From the NCBI GenBank assembly GCA_039030555.1, contig JBCCDY010000004.1:248001-312000 (forward strand): a DNA stretch of 64,000 bases, in the 5' to 3' direction. Numbering within the stretch: position 1 is the stretch's first letter; every line of letters starts with the position of its first letter. This document shows positions 8,756 to 17,644 of this stretch, in pieces. The notes below the pieces were generated by a model, which was not told where the DNA came from, searched no databases, and worked only from the letters and a program-made list of their open reading frames with translations. The position numbers and the translations under genes are program-made. The DNA is from JBCCDY01 sp039030555. GTDB taxonomy: Bacteria; Bacteroidota; Bacteroidia; Cytophagales; Cyclobacteriaceae.

Positions 8756-9745
8756 ATGAGTAAAATCCGGGCTGCAATCACAGGTATTCAAGGGTGGGTT
8801 CCAGAATATAGACTTACCAATAAAGTACTGGAAACCATGATCGATACAAACGATGAATGGATTACTTCTAGAACAGGAATAAAGGAAAGAAGAATACTAA
8901 AAGGTGAAGATCAGGGCACTTCCGTTATTGGAATTAATGCTGTAAAAGGCTTGCTGGAAAAAACTTCCACAGATCCTAAAGACATAGACCTCTTAATTTG
9001 TGCGACCACCACTCCTGATATGCTTTTCCCAGCCACTGCAAATATTATAGCAAACGCAGTTGGCGCTCAAAACTCGTTCAGTTACGATATTCAAGCAGCC
9101 TGTTCTGGCTTTTTATATGCGCTTTCGACAGCCTCACAATTTATCGAGACTGGGAAGTATAAAAAGGTAGTTGTAGTAGGTGCCGATAAAATGTCGTCGA
9201 TCATAGACTATGAAGACCGAACCACATGCATCATTTTTGGTGATGGAGGTGGCGCGGTATTGCTAGAGCCTAACGAAGAAGGTCTTGGAGTAATGGACTT
9301 TAAGCTCCAATCCGACGGTTCGGGCGAACCCCATTTACATATGAAAGCTGGCGGTAGTAGGCGACCTTCTACGCACGAAACCGTGAACGCGAAAGAGCAC
9401 TACGTTTATCAAGAAGGCGCAGCTGTTTTTAAATTCGCTGTAAAAAATATGGCGGATGTTTCAGCCGAGATTATGGAACGAAACCATTTAAGTGCTGAGG
9501 ATGTCAAATTTCTTGTACCACACCAAGCCAACAAAAGAATTATTGATGCTACTGCTGAAAGAATGGGCGTTGGGGCTGAAAAGGTCATGATGACGATCCA
9601 TAAGTATGGAAATACGACTAGTGGAACTATCCCTCTTTGCTTATGGGAATACGAAGACCAACTTATTAAGGGCGATAACCTAATATTGTCAGCTTTCGGC
9701 GGCGGCTTCACCTGGGGCTCTATATTTCTGAAGTGGGCCTACTGA
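8756..9745 (+). CDS. fabH: 3-oxoacyl-ACP synthase III
   Basis: FabH condenses acetyl-CoA or a branched acyl-CoA primer with malonyl-ACP to start fatty acid synthesis. The 329-residue protein has the full Cys-His-Asn triad: Cys116 in QAACSGFLYAL, His256 in VPHQANKRI and Asn286 in YGNTTSGTIP. It ends with the glycine-rich SAFGGGFTWGS. In many bacteria plsX lies between rpmF and fabH; here that slot holds only a terminator and about 160 bp of sequence. It heads the run fabH–efp–accB–accC. Compare the atypical paralogue at 54960-55949. Confidence 0.96.
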   Translation: MSKIRAAITGIQGWVPEYRLTNKVLETMIDTNDEWITSRTGIKERRILKGEDQGTSVIGINAVKGLLEKTSTDPKDIDLLICATTTPDMLFPATANIIANAVGAQNSFSYDIQAACSGFLYALSTASQFIETGKYKKVVVVGADKMSSIIDYEDRTTCIIFGDGGGAVLLEPNEEGLGVMDFKLQSDGSGEPHLHMKAGGSRRPSTHETVNAKEHYVYQEGAAVFKFAVKNMADVSAEIMERNHLSAEDVKFLVPHQANKRIIDATAERMGVGAEKVMMTIHKYGNTTSGTIPLCLWEYEDQLIKGDNLILSAFGGGFTWGSIFLKWAY

Positions 9746-9825
9746 AAACTCCTCAATTATAGCCGGGGTCGGATAATTAAATTTTCTTTGTAGATTTACC
9801 TCGACTCAAAAATGAACTTTTTTTT

Positions 9826-10392
9826 ATGACTTCAACAGCAGATTTCCGAAACGGACTTTGCATAGAATACAATAACGATCTTTATACTATAGTTGAATTT
9901 CTCCACGTAAAACCTGGAAAAGGCCCTGCTTTCGTAAGAACAAAGCTTAAAAGTATGACTTCAGGTAAGGTTATCGATAATACCTTTAATGCTGGTGTTA
10001 AAGTGACTACTGCCAGAATAGAGAGAAGACCACACCAATACCTTTACAAAGATGATCTCGGACTACACTTTATGGATTCGGAGACTTTCGAACAAATGTC
10101 CTTACCAGAGGACTTTGTGGAAGGCGCCAAATTTTTAAAAGATGGCCTACAGGTAGATGTGCTTTACCATGCTGAAACTGAAAAGCCAATTAGTTGTGAG
10201 CTTCCCCAATTCGTTGAAATGGAGATCACTTACTCAGAGCCAGGCTTAAGAGGAGATACCGCTACCAATGCCACAAAACCAGCTACGATAGAGACCGGAG
10301 CAGAAATTAATGTTCCACTTTTTATCAACGAAGGAGATAAAGTAAAAATAGATACACGTACTGGAAGTTATCACGAACGCGTAAAAGAATAA
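9826..10392 (+). CDS. efp: Elongation factor P
   Basis: 188 residues with the usual three domains. EF-P relieves ribosome stalling at polyproline. The tip loop reads HVKPGKGPAF with the modifiable Lys32. No EpmA/EpmB-type modification gene is nearby. The C-terminal signature region is DTATNATKPATIETG, followed by DTRTGSYHERV. It sits between fabH and accB, with accB only 7 bp downstream. A TAGATTTA upstream is one base off the -7 consensus. Confidence 0.97.
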   Translation: MTSTADFRNGLCIEYNNDLYTIVEFLHVKPGKGPAFVRTKLKSMTSGKVIDNTFNAGVKVTTARIERRPHQYLYKDDLGLHFMDSETFEQMSLPEDFVEGAKFLKDGLQVDVLYHAETEKPISCELPQFVEMEITYSEPGLRGDTATNATKPATIETGAEINVPLFINEGDKVKIDTRTGSYHERVKE

Positions 10393-10399
10393 ACCCAGA

Positions 10400-10894
10400 A
10401 TGAAAGCAAAAGACATACAAAACCTGATTGATTTTATAGCCAACTCTGGCCTGGATGAAGTTAACATTGAGACAGAAGAGTTTAAGTTAAGCGTCAAAAA
10501 ACAATCAGAGCCTAAATTAGTCAGTGCGCCACCCGCACCACAGCCTATTAGCATTCCGCAAGCGGTAGCTGCGCCACCTGTTGAAGTAGCAGCTCCACAA
10601 CCTAAGCAGGAAGCTAAAGGAGGAAGTTCAGAAGGTGCGGAAGAAAATAAGAACTACGCCGAAATAAAATCACCAATGATCGGGACTTTTTATCGTTCTT
10701 CCAGTCCGGACACTGCGGCATTTGTCCAAATCGGTGATAAGGTTGAAGCTGGACAAACGGTATGCATCGTAGAGGCCATGAAATTATTTAATGAAATAGA
10801 ATCTGATATCTCAGGTACTATTGTTAAAGTTTTAGTAGATAATTCAAGCCCGGTAGAATATGATCAGCCATTGTTTTTGGTAGATCCTGCATAA
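10400..10894 (+). CDS. accB: Biotin carboxyl carrier protein of acetyl-CoA carboxylase
   Basis: 164 residues: an N-terminal helical region, a flexible Ala/Pro-rich linker (about 40-75, PPAPQPISIPQAVAAPPVEV), and a biotinyl domain with the thumb-type sequence SPMIGTFYRSSSPD and the biotinylated Lys128 in VEAMKLFNEIES. It carries CO2 between AccC and the carboxyltransferase. It lies between efp and accC with short gaps. Confidence 0.97.
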   Translation: MKAKDIQNLIDFIANSGLDEVNIETEEFKLSVKKQSEPKLVSAPPAPQPISIPQAVAAPPVEVAAPQPKQEAKGGSSEGAEENKNYAEIKSPMIGTFYRSSSPDTAAFVQIGDKVEAGQTVCIVEAMKLFNEIESDISGTIVKVLVDNSSPVEYDQPLFLVDPA

Positions 10895-10921
10895 GCCATT
10901 ATTAATTTAGACCAATACTGA

Positions 10922-12265
10922 GTGTTTAATAAAATATTAATAGCCAATAGAGGGGAAATCGCCTTAAGAGTCATCAGGACTTGTAAGGAAATGGGAATAA
11001 AAACCGTTGCCGTTTACTCTACGGCAGATAAAGAAAGCCTTCACGTTCGCTTTGCAGATGAAGCAGTATGCATCGGGAAGGCTCCCAGCCATGAGTCTTA
11101 CCTAAAAATACCGAACATCATATCTGCAGCAGAAATAACGAATGCGGATGCGATTCACCCAGGATATGGTTTCCTTTCCGAAAACGCAGAGTTTTCGAAG
11201 ATTTGTCAAGAGTACAACATCAAATTTATCGGTCCCAGTCCTGAGATGATCGATAAGATGGGTGACAAAGCTACCGCGAAAGCCACTATGAAGGAGGCTG
11301 GTGTTCCTACGATACCTGGCTCAGAAGGATTATTGAGTTCGATGGATGAAGGCTTGAAAATAGCCAAGAAAATCAAATATCCTGTTATTCTGAAAGCCAC
11401 CGCCGGGGGTGGAGGTAAAGGGATGCGTATCGTAAAAAGCGAATCTGACTTCAAGAAAGCCTGGGACGATGCCAGAAGAGAAGCGAGTGCATCCTTTGGT
11501 AATGATGGTATGTACCTCGAAAAGTTCATCGAAGAGCCCAGGCATATAGAAATACAAATCGTAGGTGATAGTAAAGGGAAAGCATGCCATCTCTCGGAGC
11601 GTGATTGTTCGATCCAAAGAAGACACCAGAAACTTATTGAAGAAACACCTTCCCCTTTTATGACGGACAAGCTTCGTGAAAAAATGGGGGCAGCTGCAAT
11701 TAAAGGAGCGACTGCAATTAAATATGAAGGTGCAGGTACTGTAGAATTTCTTGTTGATAAAAACAGGGATTTCTACTTCATGGAAATGAATACCCGTATT
11801 CAGGTTGAACACCCTATAACGGAAGAAGTTACGGACTTCGATCTTATCAAAGAACAAATTAAGGTAGCTGCCGGAATAGAAATATCTGGTAAGAATTATA
11901 CTCCGAACCTTTATTCGATGGAGTGTAGAATTAATGCTGAAGATCCCAGAAACGGGTTCAGACCTTCACCGGGTAAAATCGTCAACCTTCATTTACCGGG
12001 TGGCCATGGCGTACGGATTGATAGCCATGTTTATTCAGGTTATACCATTCCTCCCAATTATGACTCTATGATCGCAAAACTGATTGTGAGTGCACAAACT
12101 CGGGAAGAAGTATTGAAAAGAATGAAACGTGCTTTGGAAGAATTTGTCATTGATGGGATCAAAACGACGATTCCTTTTCACATTAAGCTGATGGAAAATA
12201 AGGAATTCAAGAAAGGAAATTTCACAACAAAATTTCTTGAAGACTTCGACTTCTCATCGCTATAA
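10922..12265 (+). CDS. accC: Acetyl-CoA carboxylase, biotin carboxylase subunit
   Basis: 447 residues, standard length. The N-terminus is FNKILIANRGEIALRVIRTC, the ATP-grasp glycine loop GGGGKGMR, the metal/ATP site EMNTRIQVEHPITE, and the C-terminal domain RINAEDPRNGFRPSPG. The start codon is GTG at 10922, 27 bp after accB. It carboxylates AccB-biotin in the first committed step of fatty acid synthesis. It ends in a convergent terminator. The carboxyltransferase genes accA and accD are not here. Confidence 0.97.
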   Translation: MFNKILIANRGEIALRVIRTCKEMGIKTVAVYSTADKESLHVRFADEAVCIGKAPSHESYLKIPNIISAAEITNADAIHPGYGFLSENAEFSKICQEYNIKFIGPSPEMIDKMGDKATAKATMKEAGVPTIPGSEGLLSSMDEGLKIAKKIKYPVILKATAGGGGKGMRIVKSESDFKKAWDDARREASASFGNDGMYLEKFIEEPRHIEIQIVGDSKGKACHLSERDCSIQRRHQKLIEETPSPFMTDKLREKMGAAAIKGATAIKYEGAGTVEFLVDKNRDFYFMEMNTRIQVEHPITEEVTDFDLIKEQIKVAAGIEISGKNYTPNLYSMECRINAEDPRNGFRPSPGKIVNLHLPGGHGVRIDSHVYSGYTIPPNYDSMIAKLIVSAQTREEVLKRMKRALEEFVIDGIKTTIPFHIKLMENKEFKKGNFTTKFLEDFDFSSL

Positions 12266-12273
12266 TTCAAAAA

Positions 12274-12309
12274 ATGAAATGGCTTTTAGCTATCTAAAAG
12301 CCATTTCAT
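12274..12309. terminator. Bidirectional terminator between accC and the STAS-like gene
   Basis: A perfect 16-bp stem, ATGAAATGGCTTTTAG (12274-12289) with CTAAAAGCCATTTCAT (12294-12309) and a CTAT loop. It serves the two convergent genes and overlaps the last codons of the minus-strand gene. Confidence 0.8.
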
Positions 12310-12660
12310 ACCTTCTTTTTCTGAATAGCATGTTTTCCATTGAAACCCTCTATTCATAGCTACTGTTTCCAGAAACTTATTATCCTCATCTTGATCCGTC
12401 CTTAGATCGAAGAAAGCGATTTTAGTATTGTTCGGAAAACCGTATTGATGTAAGGATTCGGCAAATTCAAACATGTCGAAACCCTCAATACTATTAGAGG
12501 TGTTTTCGACAACAAGAATTCTATTCAGCTCCAATTTACTGGCTTCTCTGGCAGTTCTAGTAGCCATTTCTCTAGCTGTTTCCAGATCTTCTTCTCCTTC
12601 TACATAAACGTATAAATAGTCTTTTCTATCCTCGAAAGATAAGGTGTATGGTAAAGGCAT
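12286..12660 (-). CDS. SpoIIAA/STAS-like hypothetical protein
   Basis: About 124 residues from the internal ATG at 12660, which is preferred because the longer frame (to 12720) adds an uncharacteristic hydrophobic leader. The sequence alternates strands and helices (YLYVYVEGEEDLETAREMA, LNRILVVENTSNSIEGFDMF, TKIAFFDLRTD). This is how small SpoIIAA-like/STAS domain proteins of Bacteroidota look. It is cytoplasmic with no catalytic motif. Function is unknown; an anti-sigma antagonist role would be speculation. Confidence 0.6.
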   Translation of the reverse strand: MPLPYTLSFEDRKDYLYVYVEGEEDLETAREMATRTAREASKLELNRILVVENTSNSIEGFDMFEFAESLHQYGFPNNTKIAFFDLRTDQDEDNKFLETVAMNRGFQWKTCYSEKEGMKWLLDS

Positions 12661-12747
12661 TAAATTTTTTAGCTGATTTGATATAAGAGCAAAAAAATTC
12701 AAAATCGGCCAGATTATCAAGAAATCCGCAAACGTTTTCGGTAAAAT

Positions 12748-13488
12748 TTAGTAGACGTCTGCCAAACCAAGAACTATACCTCTTCTGTGATGTCCATCCC
12801 CAAAATCGTCGATTACGAGCTCTCCGAAGACGTTGTACTTCAACTTTGTATTGGAATAAAGAAGAAGTTCATTAGAACCAAAAGAAGTTGATTTAACTAC
12901 ATCGGATTGTAGTTTTTTAGTATTCACGTAATTTGAGCCATAAACTCGAACAAGCTGTTTTTCTGCATTCCCAGAGTTTATTCTGACTTCATTGTCCCCG
13001 TAAAGCTTCATCTTGAATTTACTAACGTCTACTTCGTCGATATTCAAATCGCAACTTCCGTAAAGTTTAGCTTTAAACTTATCACCCTGAAGGTTTCCAT
13101 CAATCTTAGCTAATTCACTGCCTCTAATCTGAATAGCTTTTAACTGTTTATATGATACCCTGGCGACGACTCTTACGTCTCCATAATAGTTATACTTCGT
13201 CCTCTTCTTCCAGTTATACTTCGACCTTGAATCGTACTTATTATATAGCCTGGCATTATCCAGAAATATTTTTAAGGTCTTTCCTCGTTTTTTAACCTTT
13301 ACTAATCTTTCTATGGGTTTGTCAATTTCAATATCAACCGATTCTTCAGAAGCTTCGGTAAGAATGAGTTCAACGTGTGGACCAACAATGATTTTATTAA
13401 AGTCTTTAAAATCGTATCTAGATTGTTGTGCCTTGGCCTGAAAAGCAAGAAGCGATACTAGGATTAATGTGATTAGGTTAACTTTCAT
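12748..13488 (-). CDS. Head-GIN domain (DUF2807) secreted protein
   Basis: About 246 residues from the ATG at 13488, which begins a signal peptide (MKVNLITLILVSLLAFQAKA). The mature part repeats short beta-strands with a G-S/G-D periodicity (ELAKIDGNLQGDKFKAKLYG, SCDLNIDEVDVSKFKMKLYG, DNEVRINSGNAEKQLVRVYG), the single-stranded beta-helix of DUF2807. Such proteins are exported and common in Bacteroidota; the role is unknown. The longer frame to 13557 has no credible leader. Confidence 0.8.
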   Translation of the reverse strand: MKVNLITLILVSLLAFQAKAQQSRYDFKDFNKIIVGPHVELILTEASEESVDIEIDKPIERLVKVKKRGKTLKIFLDNARLYNKYDSRSKYNWKKRTKYNYYGDVRVVARVSYKQLKAIQIRGSELAKIDGNLQGDKFKAKLYGSCDLNIDEVDVSKFKMKLYGDNEVRINSGNAEKQLVRVYGSNYVNTKKLQSDVVKSTSFGSNELLLYSNTKLKYNVFGELVIDDFGDGHHRRGIVLGLADVY

Positions 13489-13603
13489 AACAGTGTGTTT
13501 ACCGTAATGATTGTTAACATAGGAAAAAGTTGCATCCAATGGCTTATTGAATGACAACTCTTTACAAAAAATGGGTTCCTTATCGGTCCATTAAGATCAA
13601 TAA

Positions 13604-14032
13604 TTAGCCAATTTCAACTACTTTTAAGTCGAACACCAGGTTCTTTCCAGCTAAATGATGGTTGGCATCTATCGTGATGTTTTCATTCGTTACATCAGTC
13701 ACTACCACTGGTATATCTTGTCCCTCAGGGGTTTTAGAAACCAGTTGCTGCCCTACTTCCGGTTGAAGGTCCGGAGGTAAAGCCGATTTAGGAATTTCTT
13801 GAATCAATGCATCTGTTCTTTCTCCATAAGCTTCTGCGGGTGGAATATTAACTGTTTTTGATTCTTCCAGAGACATCCCCAATACTGCTTTTTCAAAACC
13901 CGGTATCATATTACCTGTCCCAACTGTAAATGCAAGAGGTTCTCTTCCTTCAGACGAGTCGAATACTTCGCCACTCTCCAACTTACCGGTGTAGTGTACC
14001 TTTACTTTGGACTGATCTACAACTTTTGTCAT
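13604..14032 (-). CDS. FKBP-type peptidyl-prolyl isomerase, SlyD-like
   Basis: 142 residues. The FKBP core VHYTGKLESGEVFDSS and GTGNMIPGFEKAVLGM is interrupted by an insert-in-flap domain (about 70-125, PPAEAYGERTDALIQ...), as in SlyD, a prolyl isomerase and folding chaperone. The His/Cys-rich metal-binding tail of E. coli SlyD is absent, and there is no signal peptide, so it is cytoplasmic. Confidence 0.92.
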   Translation of the reverse strand: MTKVVDQSKVKVHYTGKLESGEVFDSSEGREPLAFTVGTGNMIPGFEKAVLGMSLEESKTVNIPPAEAYGERTDALIQEIPKSALPPDLQPEVGQQLVSKTPEGQDIPVVVTDVTNENITIDANHHLAGKNLVFDLKVVEIG

Positions 14033-14205
14033 TATATTTTTTATGAAATGAATAAAGCGACAAAGTTTACGAAATTATATAGGCTCGCCAAATAGATATT
14101 CTTCTAAGGACGAAATGGCTTTTGTGTACAAATTAAAAGATATTGAAAAAGTCTATTTTTATGCTGTCAAGCATATCTTTTAGTAAGATTTTGAGTTAAG
14201 TCGTA

Positions 14206-14213
14206 TATTTTTG
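14206..14213 (+). promoter_or_regulatory. Putative -7 promoter element
   Basis: TATTTTTG fits TAnnTTTG and lies about 41 bp before the GTG start of the small membrane protein. No -33 TTG is found at the usual distance. Confidence 0.4.
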
Positions 14214-14254
14214 AATTAGAAAGCTAAACAGTATACTTATAGTAATTCATAGTT

Positions 14255-14455
14255 GTGAACAGATCGAAAAAGATATTTCTAACCTTTGCTATAATTTTTC
14301 TAGCCATCATGGTCTATATCGGCTACGACATCTCGTCACGAACAACCTTTCCCGGCTCTAAACCACAGCTTAAAGAAAGATTGTTGGATGAAATTGAAAG
14401 CCAGGACGAAGACACCCTGAATACTAATGCTCCTAAAAAGGTAAATTCTCTTTGA
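14255..14455 (+). CDS. Small single-span membrane protein
   Basis: 66 residues with a GTG start. There is a positive N-terminus (MNRSKK), one span (IFLTFAIIFLAIMVYIGYDI), then a short polar tail containing RTTFPGSKPQLKERL and an acidic stretch. The conserved-looking TFPGSKPQLKER segment and the upstream -7 element support it as a real gene. I recall similar short proteins in Cytophagales but cannot confirm this. Function unknown. Confidence 0.6.
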   Translation: MNRSKKIFLTFAIIFLAIMVYIGYDISSRTTFPGSKPQLKERLLDEIESQDEDTLNTNAPKKVNSL

Positions 14456-14479
14456 ACTGATGAAGTTATAGTGTCTTAA

Positions 14480-14646
14480 AATAAGAACAAAGATTATCTA
14501 CTGAACCCACAAGTTTAAAGCACATAAAAATTAACACACTTAAATCCTGTTTAGGTATAAGATCAATTTCAGTATCGTTGATACTTTAACAGATTCAAAA
14601 TGCAGATGCACATTGTGTGCTTTATAAATAATCTTCAACTCTTATT
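14480..14646. repeat. Imperfect inverted-repeat segment
   Basis: Arms AATAAGAACAAAGATTAT (14480-14497) and the reverse complement of 14628-14646 (AATAAGAGTTGAAGATTAT) bracket the segment. A nested pair AAAGCACA/TGTGCTTT (14517-14524/14616-14623) and a central GTATC-gtt-GATAC hairpin lie inside. It could be a decayed miniature element or a structured RNA. It fills most of a 209-bp gap in which no gene is seen. Confidence 0.3.
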
Positions 14647-14664
14647 CTCAAATACTTCTACGAT

Positions 14665-15213
14665 TTAAATAGCTTCGCTGATTATTTTACCAGATAGCTG
14701 AAATGGGAAATTCATGAAAATTTTAAGAACAGATTCTTTTGAGGAAAGAATAAGGTCATCTTTTTTGAGTGTTCCTGATGTATACCCCTGCCATACTAAT
14801 TCGTTTGTATCAGCATCTATTACATCTACCACCAAAGTCCCTTCTTTATAATTTATAGTTCTCACCTCATTTCTCCACCAGAAATAATATGAATTTGGGT
14901 AAGTAGTAACTTCTGATTTATGCTCTACCATGGTATGAAAGTTGACTGTTAAGTCGCCATATTTCTCAATATAATTGTAACCATGTTGTTCCATTTGGCT
15001 CTTGATATCCTCTTTAATCCCTTTATTAACCAATGAGTTGTTTACTAACGGATTAAAGCTCACACCAACTGCTTTGTTTAAGGGATCTGCCCAAGAAAAA
15101 GTTTTATACTGGGTGAAATCTACTGAGCTATCGTAACTGTAATTACCTGTTATTTGCCTGGCACAAGAGTCTATTAAAAACCCCATAACCAGTATTATAA
15201 TTACCTTTTTCAT
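14665..15213 (-). CDS. DUF4136 lipoprotein
   Basis: 182 residues. The lipobox is FLIDSC, with the lipidated Cys at about 17. The mature part begins with a YDSSVDFTQYKTFSWADP segment, the hallmark of DUF4136, and has LVVDVIDADTNELVWQGYTSG later. Members are envelope lipoproteins of unknown function. It stands alone, with no close neighbour on its strand. Confidence 0.85.
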   Translation of the reverse strand: MKKVIIILVMGFLIDSCARQITGNYSYDSSVDFTQYKTFSWADPLNKAVGVSFNPLVNNSLVNKGIKEDIKSQMEQHGYNYIEKYGDLTVNFHTMVEHKSEVTTYPNSYYFWWRNEVRTINYKEGTLVVDVIDADTNELVWQGYTSGTLKKDDLILSSKESVLKIFMNFPFQLSGKIISEAI

Positions 15214-15437
15214 AATTGAAATACTTTAAAGGGTTAAACATTCTTTCTATTATAATTACATTTTTTTGCTCAAATTCGTTTAATCCAACTCCATACTTTT
15301 TTAAGCAAAACACTAAATTACACTCTTACTTTTTTTCAAATTGAAGCCTTTAAAATATTGGTACGTACTAACAACTATATATAGAAAAGTATATAAAACC
15401 CCAATTCTAATTGTATACGCAATCAGTTTTAGGTTAA

Positions 15438-16439
15438 CTATAGTATTGAAGCAACAATCTGTTCGCTCCTCTCCCAGAGTTGTTTCCCCAATTTTTCGTC
15501 GATACTTCGAATATCAGGATCTTTTTTGGCCCACATATGTAAGTAATGCCCTGTATCTGAATGGAGCCTGGAAGATGAAGCAAGATAGACGACCGGTTCC
15601 GAAGCTTTCATAGGGTCCTGAAAAAACAATTTGAATACTACTTTCAGTAAAGGTTGAAATCCTTTGGGAGCATCGCGAGCAATATTCGAATTCACTGCCC
15701 CAGGACAAATGGAATGTACCGAAACATCAAATCCCTCTACGTTAAGCCTTCGATCTAATTCAGCAGTAAATGTACTTAAGGCTAATTTGTAGTAGCCGTA
15801 TAAGCTCACCACTTTAGACATTTTGAAATCTTCGTAGATACCAAGCTTATTTAAATCCAGGTCATCGCCGGAACGATGTGATTCCGAAGAAATCATAATG
15901 ATCCTTGATTTATCGTCATTTCCAGGATTTGAGTTTCCGCCAAAGACTTTATTTGGAATAGTATTGTTTTTCAATAATTCATTGATCAGAATAAAGTGCG
16001 CCAGATAATTCACCATAAACATTTGTTCAAGGCCTTGAGGAGTTCTTTTCGAACCTCCTGGAACAACTGCAGCATTGTTAATCAGAATATCAATTTTTTC
16101 ATTCTTTGCTTCCAATCGATCACACAAGCTCAAAATAGAATCAACATCCGCAAGGTCGATAGACTCCATTTCAATATTATCCGAACTACTTAATTTCTTT
16201 ATATGTTCTCCAGCTTCAGGGATACCACTTCTACAAGCCATAATCACTTTTGCTCCCAGCTTTGCTATCCTTTCAGCAGTGGCAAACCCAAGTCCTGAAT
16301 TAGCTCCTGTTATCATCACCGTTTTGCCATCCAATCGATCATCATCTGATAAATTCCCGAATCGCTCTGTCTTCTTAAACATATTGAAGATTCCACTAAG
16401 CGTAGCAGTAACCGGGTTATCATATTTTTTCGCAGCCAT
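15438..16439 (-). CDS. Short-chain dehydrogenase/reductase (retinol-dehydrogenase-like)
   Basis: 333 residues, classical/extended SDR. The cofactor motif is TGANSGLGFATAE, followed by NNAA (INNAAVVPGG), the catalytic Ser in IMISSESHRS, and the YxxxK pair in YGYYKLALS. Its length and the N-terminal FGNLSDDDRLDGKT segment resemble the retinol-dehydrogenase/WWOX-like group that oxidises lipophilic alcohols. It begins 2 bp after the sulfotransferase stop and is the third gene of a DUF1214–sulfotransferase–SDR operon. A hydrophobic hydroxylated substrate is inferred. Confidence 0.9.
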   Translation of the reverse strand: MAAKKYDNPVTATLSGIFNMFKKTERFGNLSDDDRLDGKTVMITGANSGLGFATAERIAKLGAKVIMACRSGIPEAGEHIKKLSSSDNIEMESIDLADVDSILSLCDRLEAKNEKIDILINNAAVVPGGSKRTPQGLEQMFMVNYLAHFILINELLKNNTIPNKVFGGNSNPGNDDKSRIIMISSESHRSGDDLDLNKLGIYEDFKMSKVVSLYGYYKLALSTFTAELDRRLNVEGFDVSVHSICPGAVNSNIARDAPKGFQPLLKVVFKLFFQDPMKASEPVVYLASSSRLHSDTGHYLHMWAKKDPDIRSIDEKLGKQLWERSEQIVASIL

Positions 16440-16441
16440 AA

Positions 16442-17644
16442 TTACAGATTGAATTCTTTAATGTAGTCAGAAAATTGGTTTTCTAGCTCCTTCTTTTCCA
16501 GTCCAAAGTCTTCCAGTTTGTAAACGTGTTTTCCGTATTTATACTGCTTATTTTTTGATTCAGATTGTTTCATAAGCTCTTTAGCCTCTTCATTTAGTTG
16601 CATACCCAAACGACTATAGATATTCTGGATGGATTGGGTCGAATCGCTGATCAAATCTTTATACCAGACGTCAATTACTTTACTGTCGGGATTTCTATCC
16701 CGAAAACGGAGACATTGCCTAAGCATGATATCAGCTTTTTTTACCCAATGTTTTGCGACCTCATTAGGGTCTACATGATTACTAAATATCACTCTACTAT
16801 AAAAAACCATACTGCAAAAAGACGCAAGGGTCTCAACTGGATTTCTATGGGTATGAATGATTGACGTTTTAGGGAAAACTTTTGTAAAAATATTCAGAAA
16901 CTCTAGATGATGCGGACTTTTCATGACCCAGTATGGTTTCTTACGCTGATGCTGGAGTACCTTAACAACTCGCTTCATATACTCATAAGCAGGTGTTTGA
17001 TCCTGATTTTGATTCCAAATTGCATATCCGGGAACATACATGGTCGCTTCTGCAACCGTGCTTAAAAACTGCATATCAAGTAGTAATACTTCTTCTTCCG
17101 GGGCATTATGCTCCACAGGGTGAATCGCAAAAAAATCAGGGGCAATGTATTTCAAAGCTTTCTCACTTAGACGAGCCGCTTTTATTCGATCAGAATTATC
17201 TGTTTTCTTTAAAGGTACAGGGTTTAATCCTTCCCAGGAGCGTAGATATCTGATCTTAGGATCTGCTGAAAGTAATCGATGCAGTTTTGTCGTCCCGGTT
17301 CTTTGAAGTCCGGTAATGAGAACAGCAGGACTGACCTCATCTTCTAAGCATTCCGGACTTTTTCTGATATACTCTTCTACTCTTAGCCTATTGGCTAAAA
17401 TATCTGTAAGCCTGATTCGGGTAATTAACAGCCCGATATTGTGTAGTCGGGCTTCATTATTAATAGACTCAAGCAGTATCTCCAGTGGCTCAACGAAAGA
17501 CTCATCATTGAAATTCTTAAGCTTTGTTTTCTTTCTAGCAGATTTGATCAGATCATCTACTTCGATTTTAGGCTTATAACCGAAGGCCTTAGAAGCTTTA
17601 TTGAAAAAAGATAAAGGATATGGCCTGTTAATTTGCAGGCTCAT
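16442..17644 (-). CDS. Sulfotransferase family protein
   Basis: 400 residues. The PAPS 5'-phosphosulfate loop is VLITGLQRTGTTKLHRLL, and the 3'-phosphate-binding segment is IIHTHRNPVETLASFCS (the conserved R and S of Sulfotransfer_3). The acidic ...EDEVSPAV... region before the P-loop is also typical. It should transfer sulfate from PAPS to a hydroxyl. Its ATG overlaps the stop of the DUF1214 gene (4-bp ATGA overlap) and the SDR follows at once, so all three probably act on one substrate. No PAPS synthesis genes are near. Confidence 0.88.
   Translation of the reverse strand: MSLQINRPYPLSFFNKASKAFGYKPKIEVDDLIKSARKKTKLKNFNDESFVEPLEILLESINNEARLHNIGLLITRIRLTDILANRLRVEEYIRKSPECLEDEVSPAVLITGLQRTGTTKLHRLLSADPKIRYLRSWEGLNPVPLKKTDNSDRIKAARLSEKALKYIAPDFFAIHPVEHNAPEEEVLLLDMQFLSTVAEATMYVPGYAIWNQNQDQTPAYEYMKRVVKVLQHQRKKPYWVMKSPHHLEFLNIFTKVFPKTSIIHTHRNPVETLASFCSMVFYSRVIFSNHVDPNEVAKHWVKKADIMLRQCLRFRDRNPDSKVIDVWYKDLISDSTQSIQNIYSRLGMQLNEEAKELMKQSESKNKQYKYGKHVYKLEDFGLEKKELENQFSDYIKEFNL

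Noticed and set aside
11206..11857. Two long open frames opposite accC.
   Set aside because: They lie fully inside accC on the other strand; their sequences have no motif and mirror accC codons.
15341..15613. 90-codon plus-strand frame starting in the gap before the SDR gene.
   Set aside because: More than half overlaps the SDR gene antisense and the composition is not protein-like.
16442..17644. Sulfotransferase as part of sulfonolipid (capnine) synthesis.
   Set aside because: That pathway uses a cysteate-forming enzyme and a serine-palmitoyltransferase-like enzyme, neither of which is present here.
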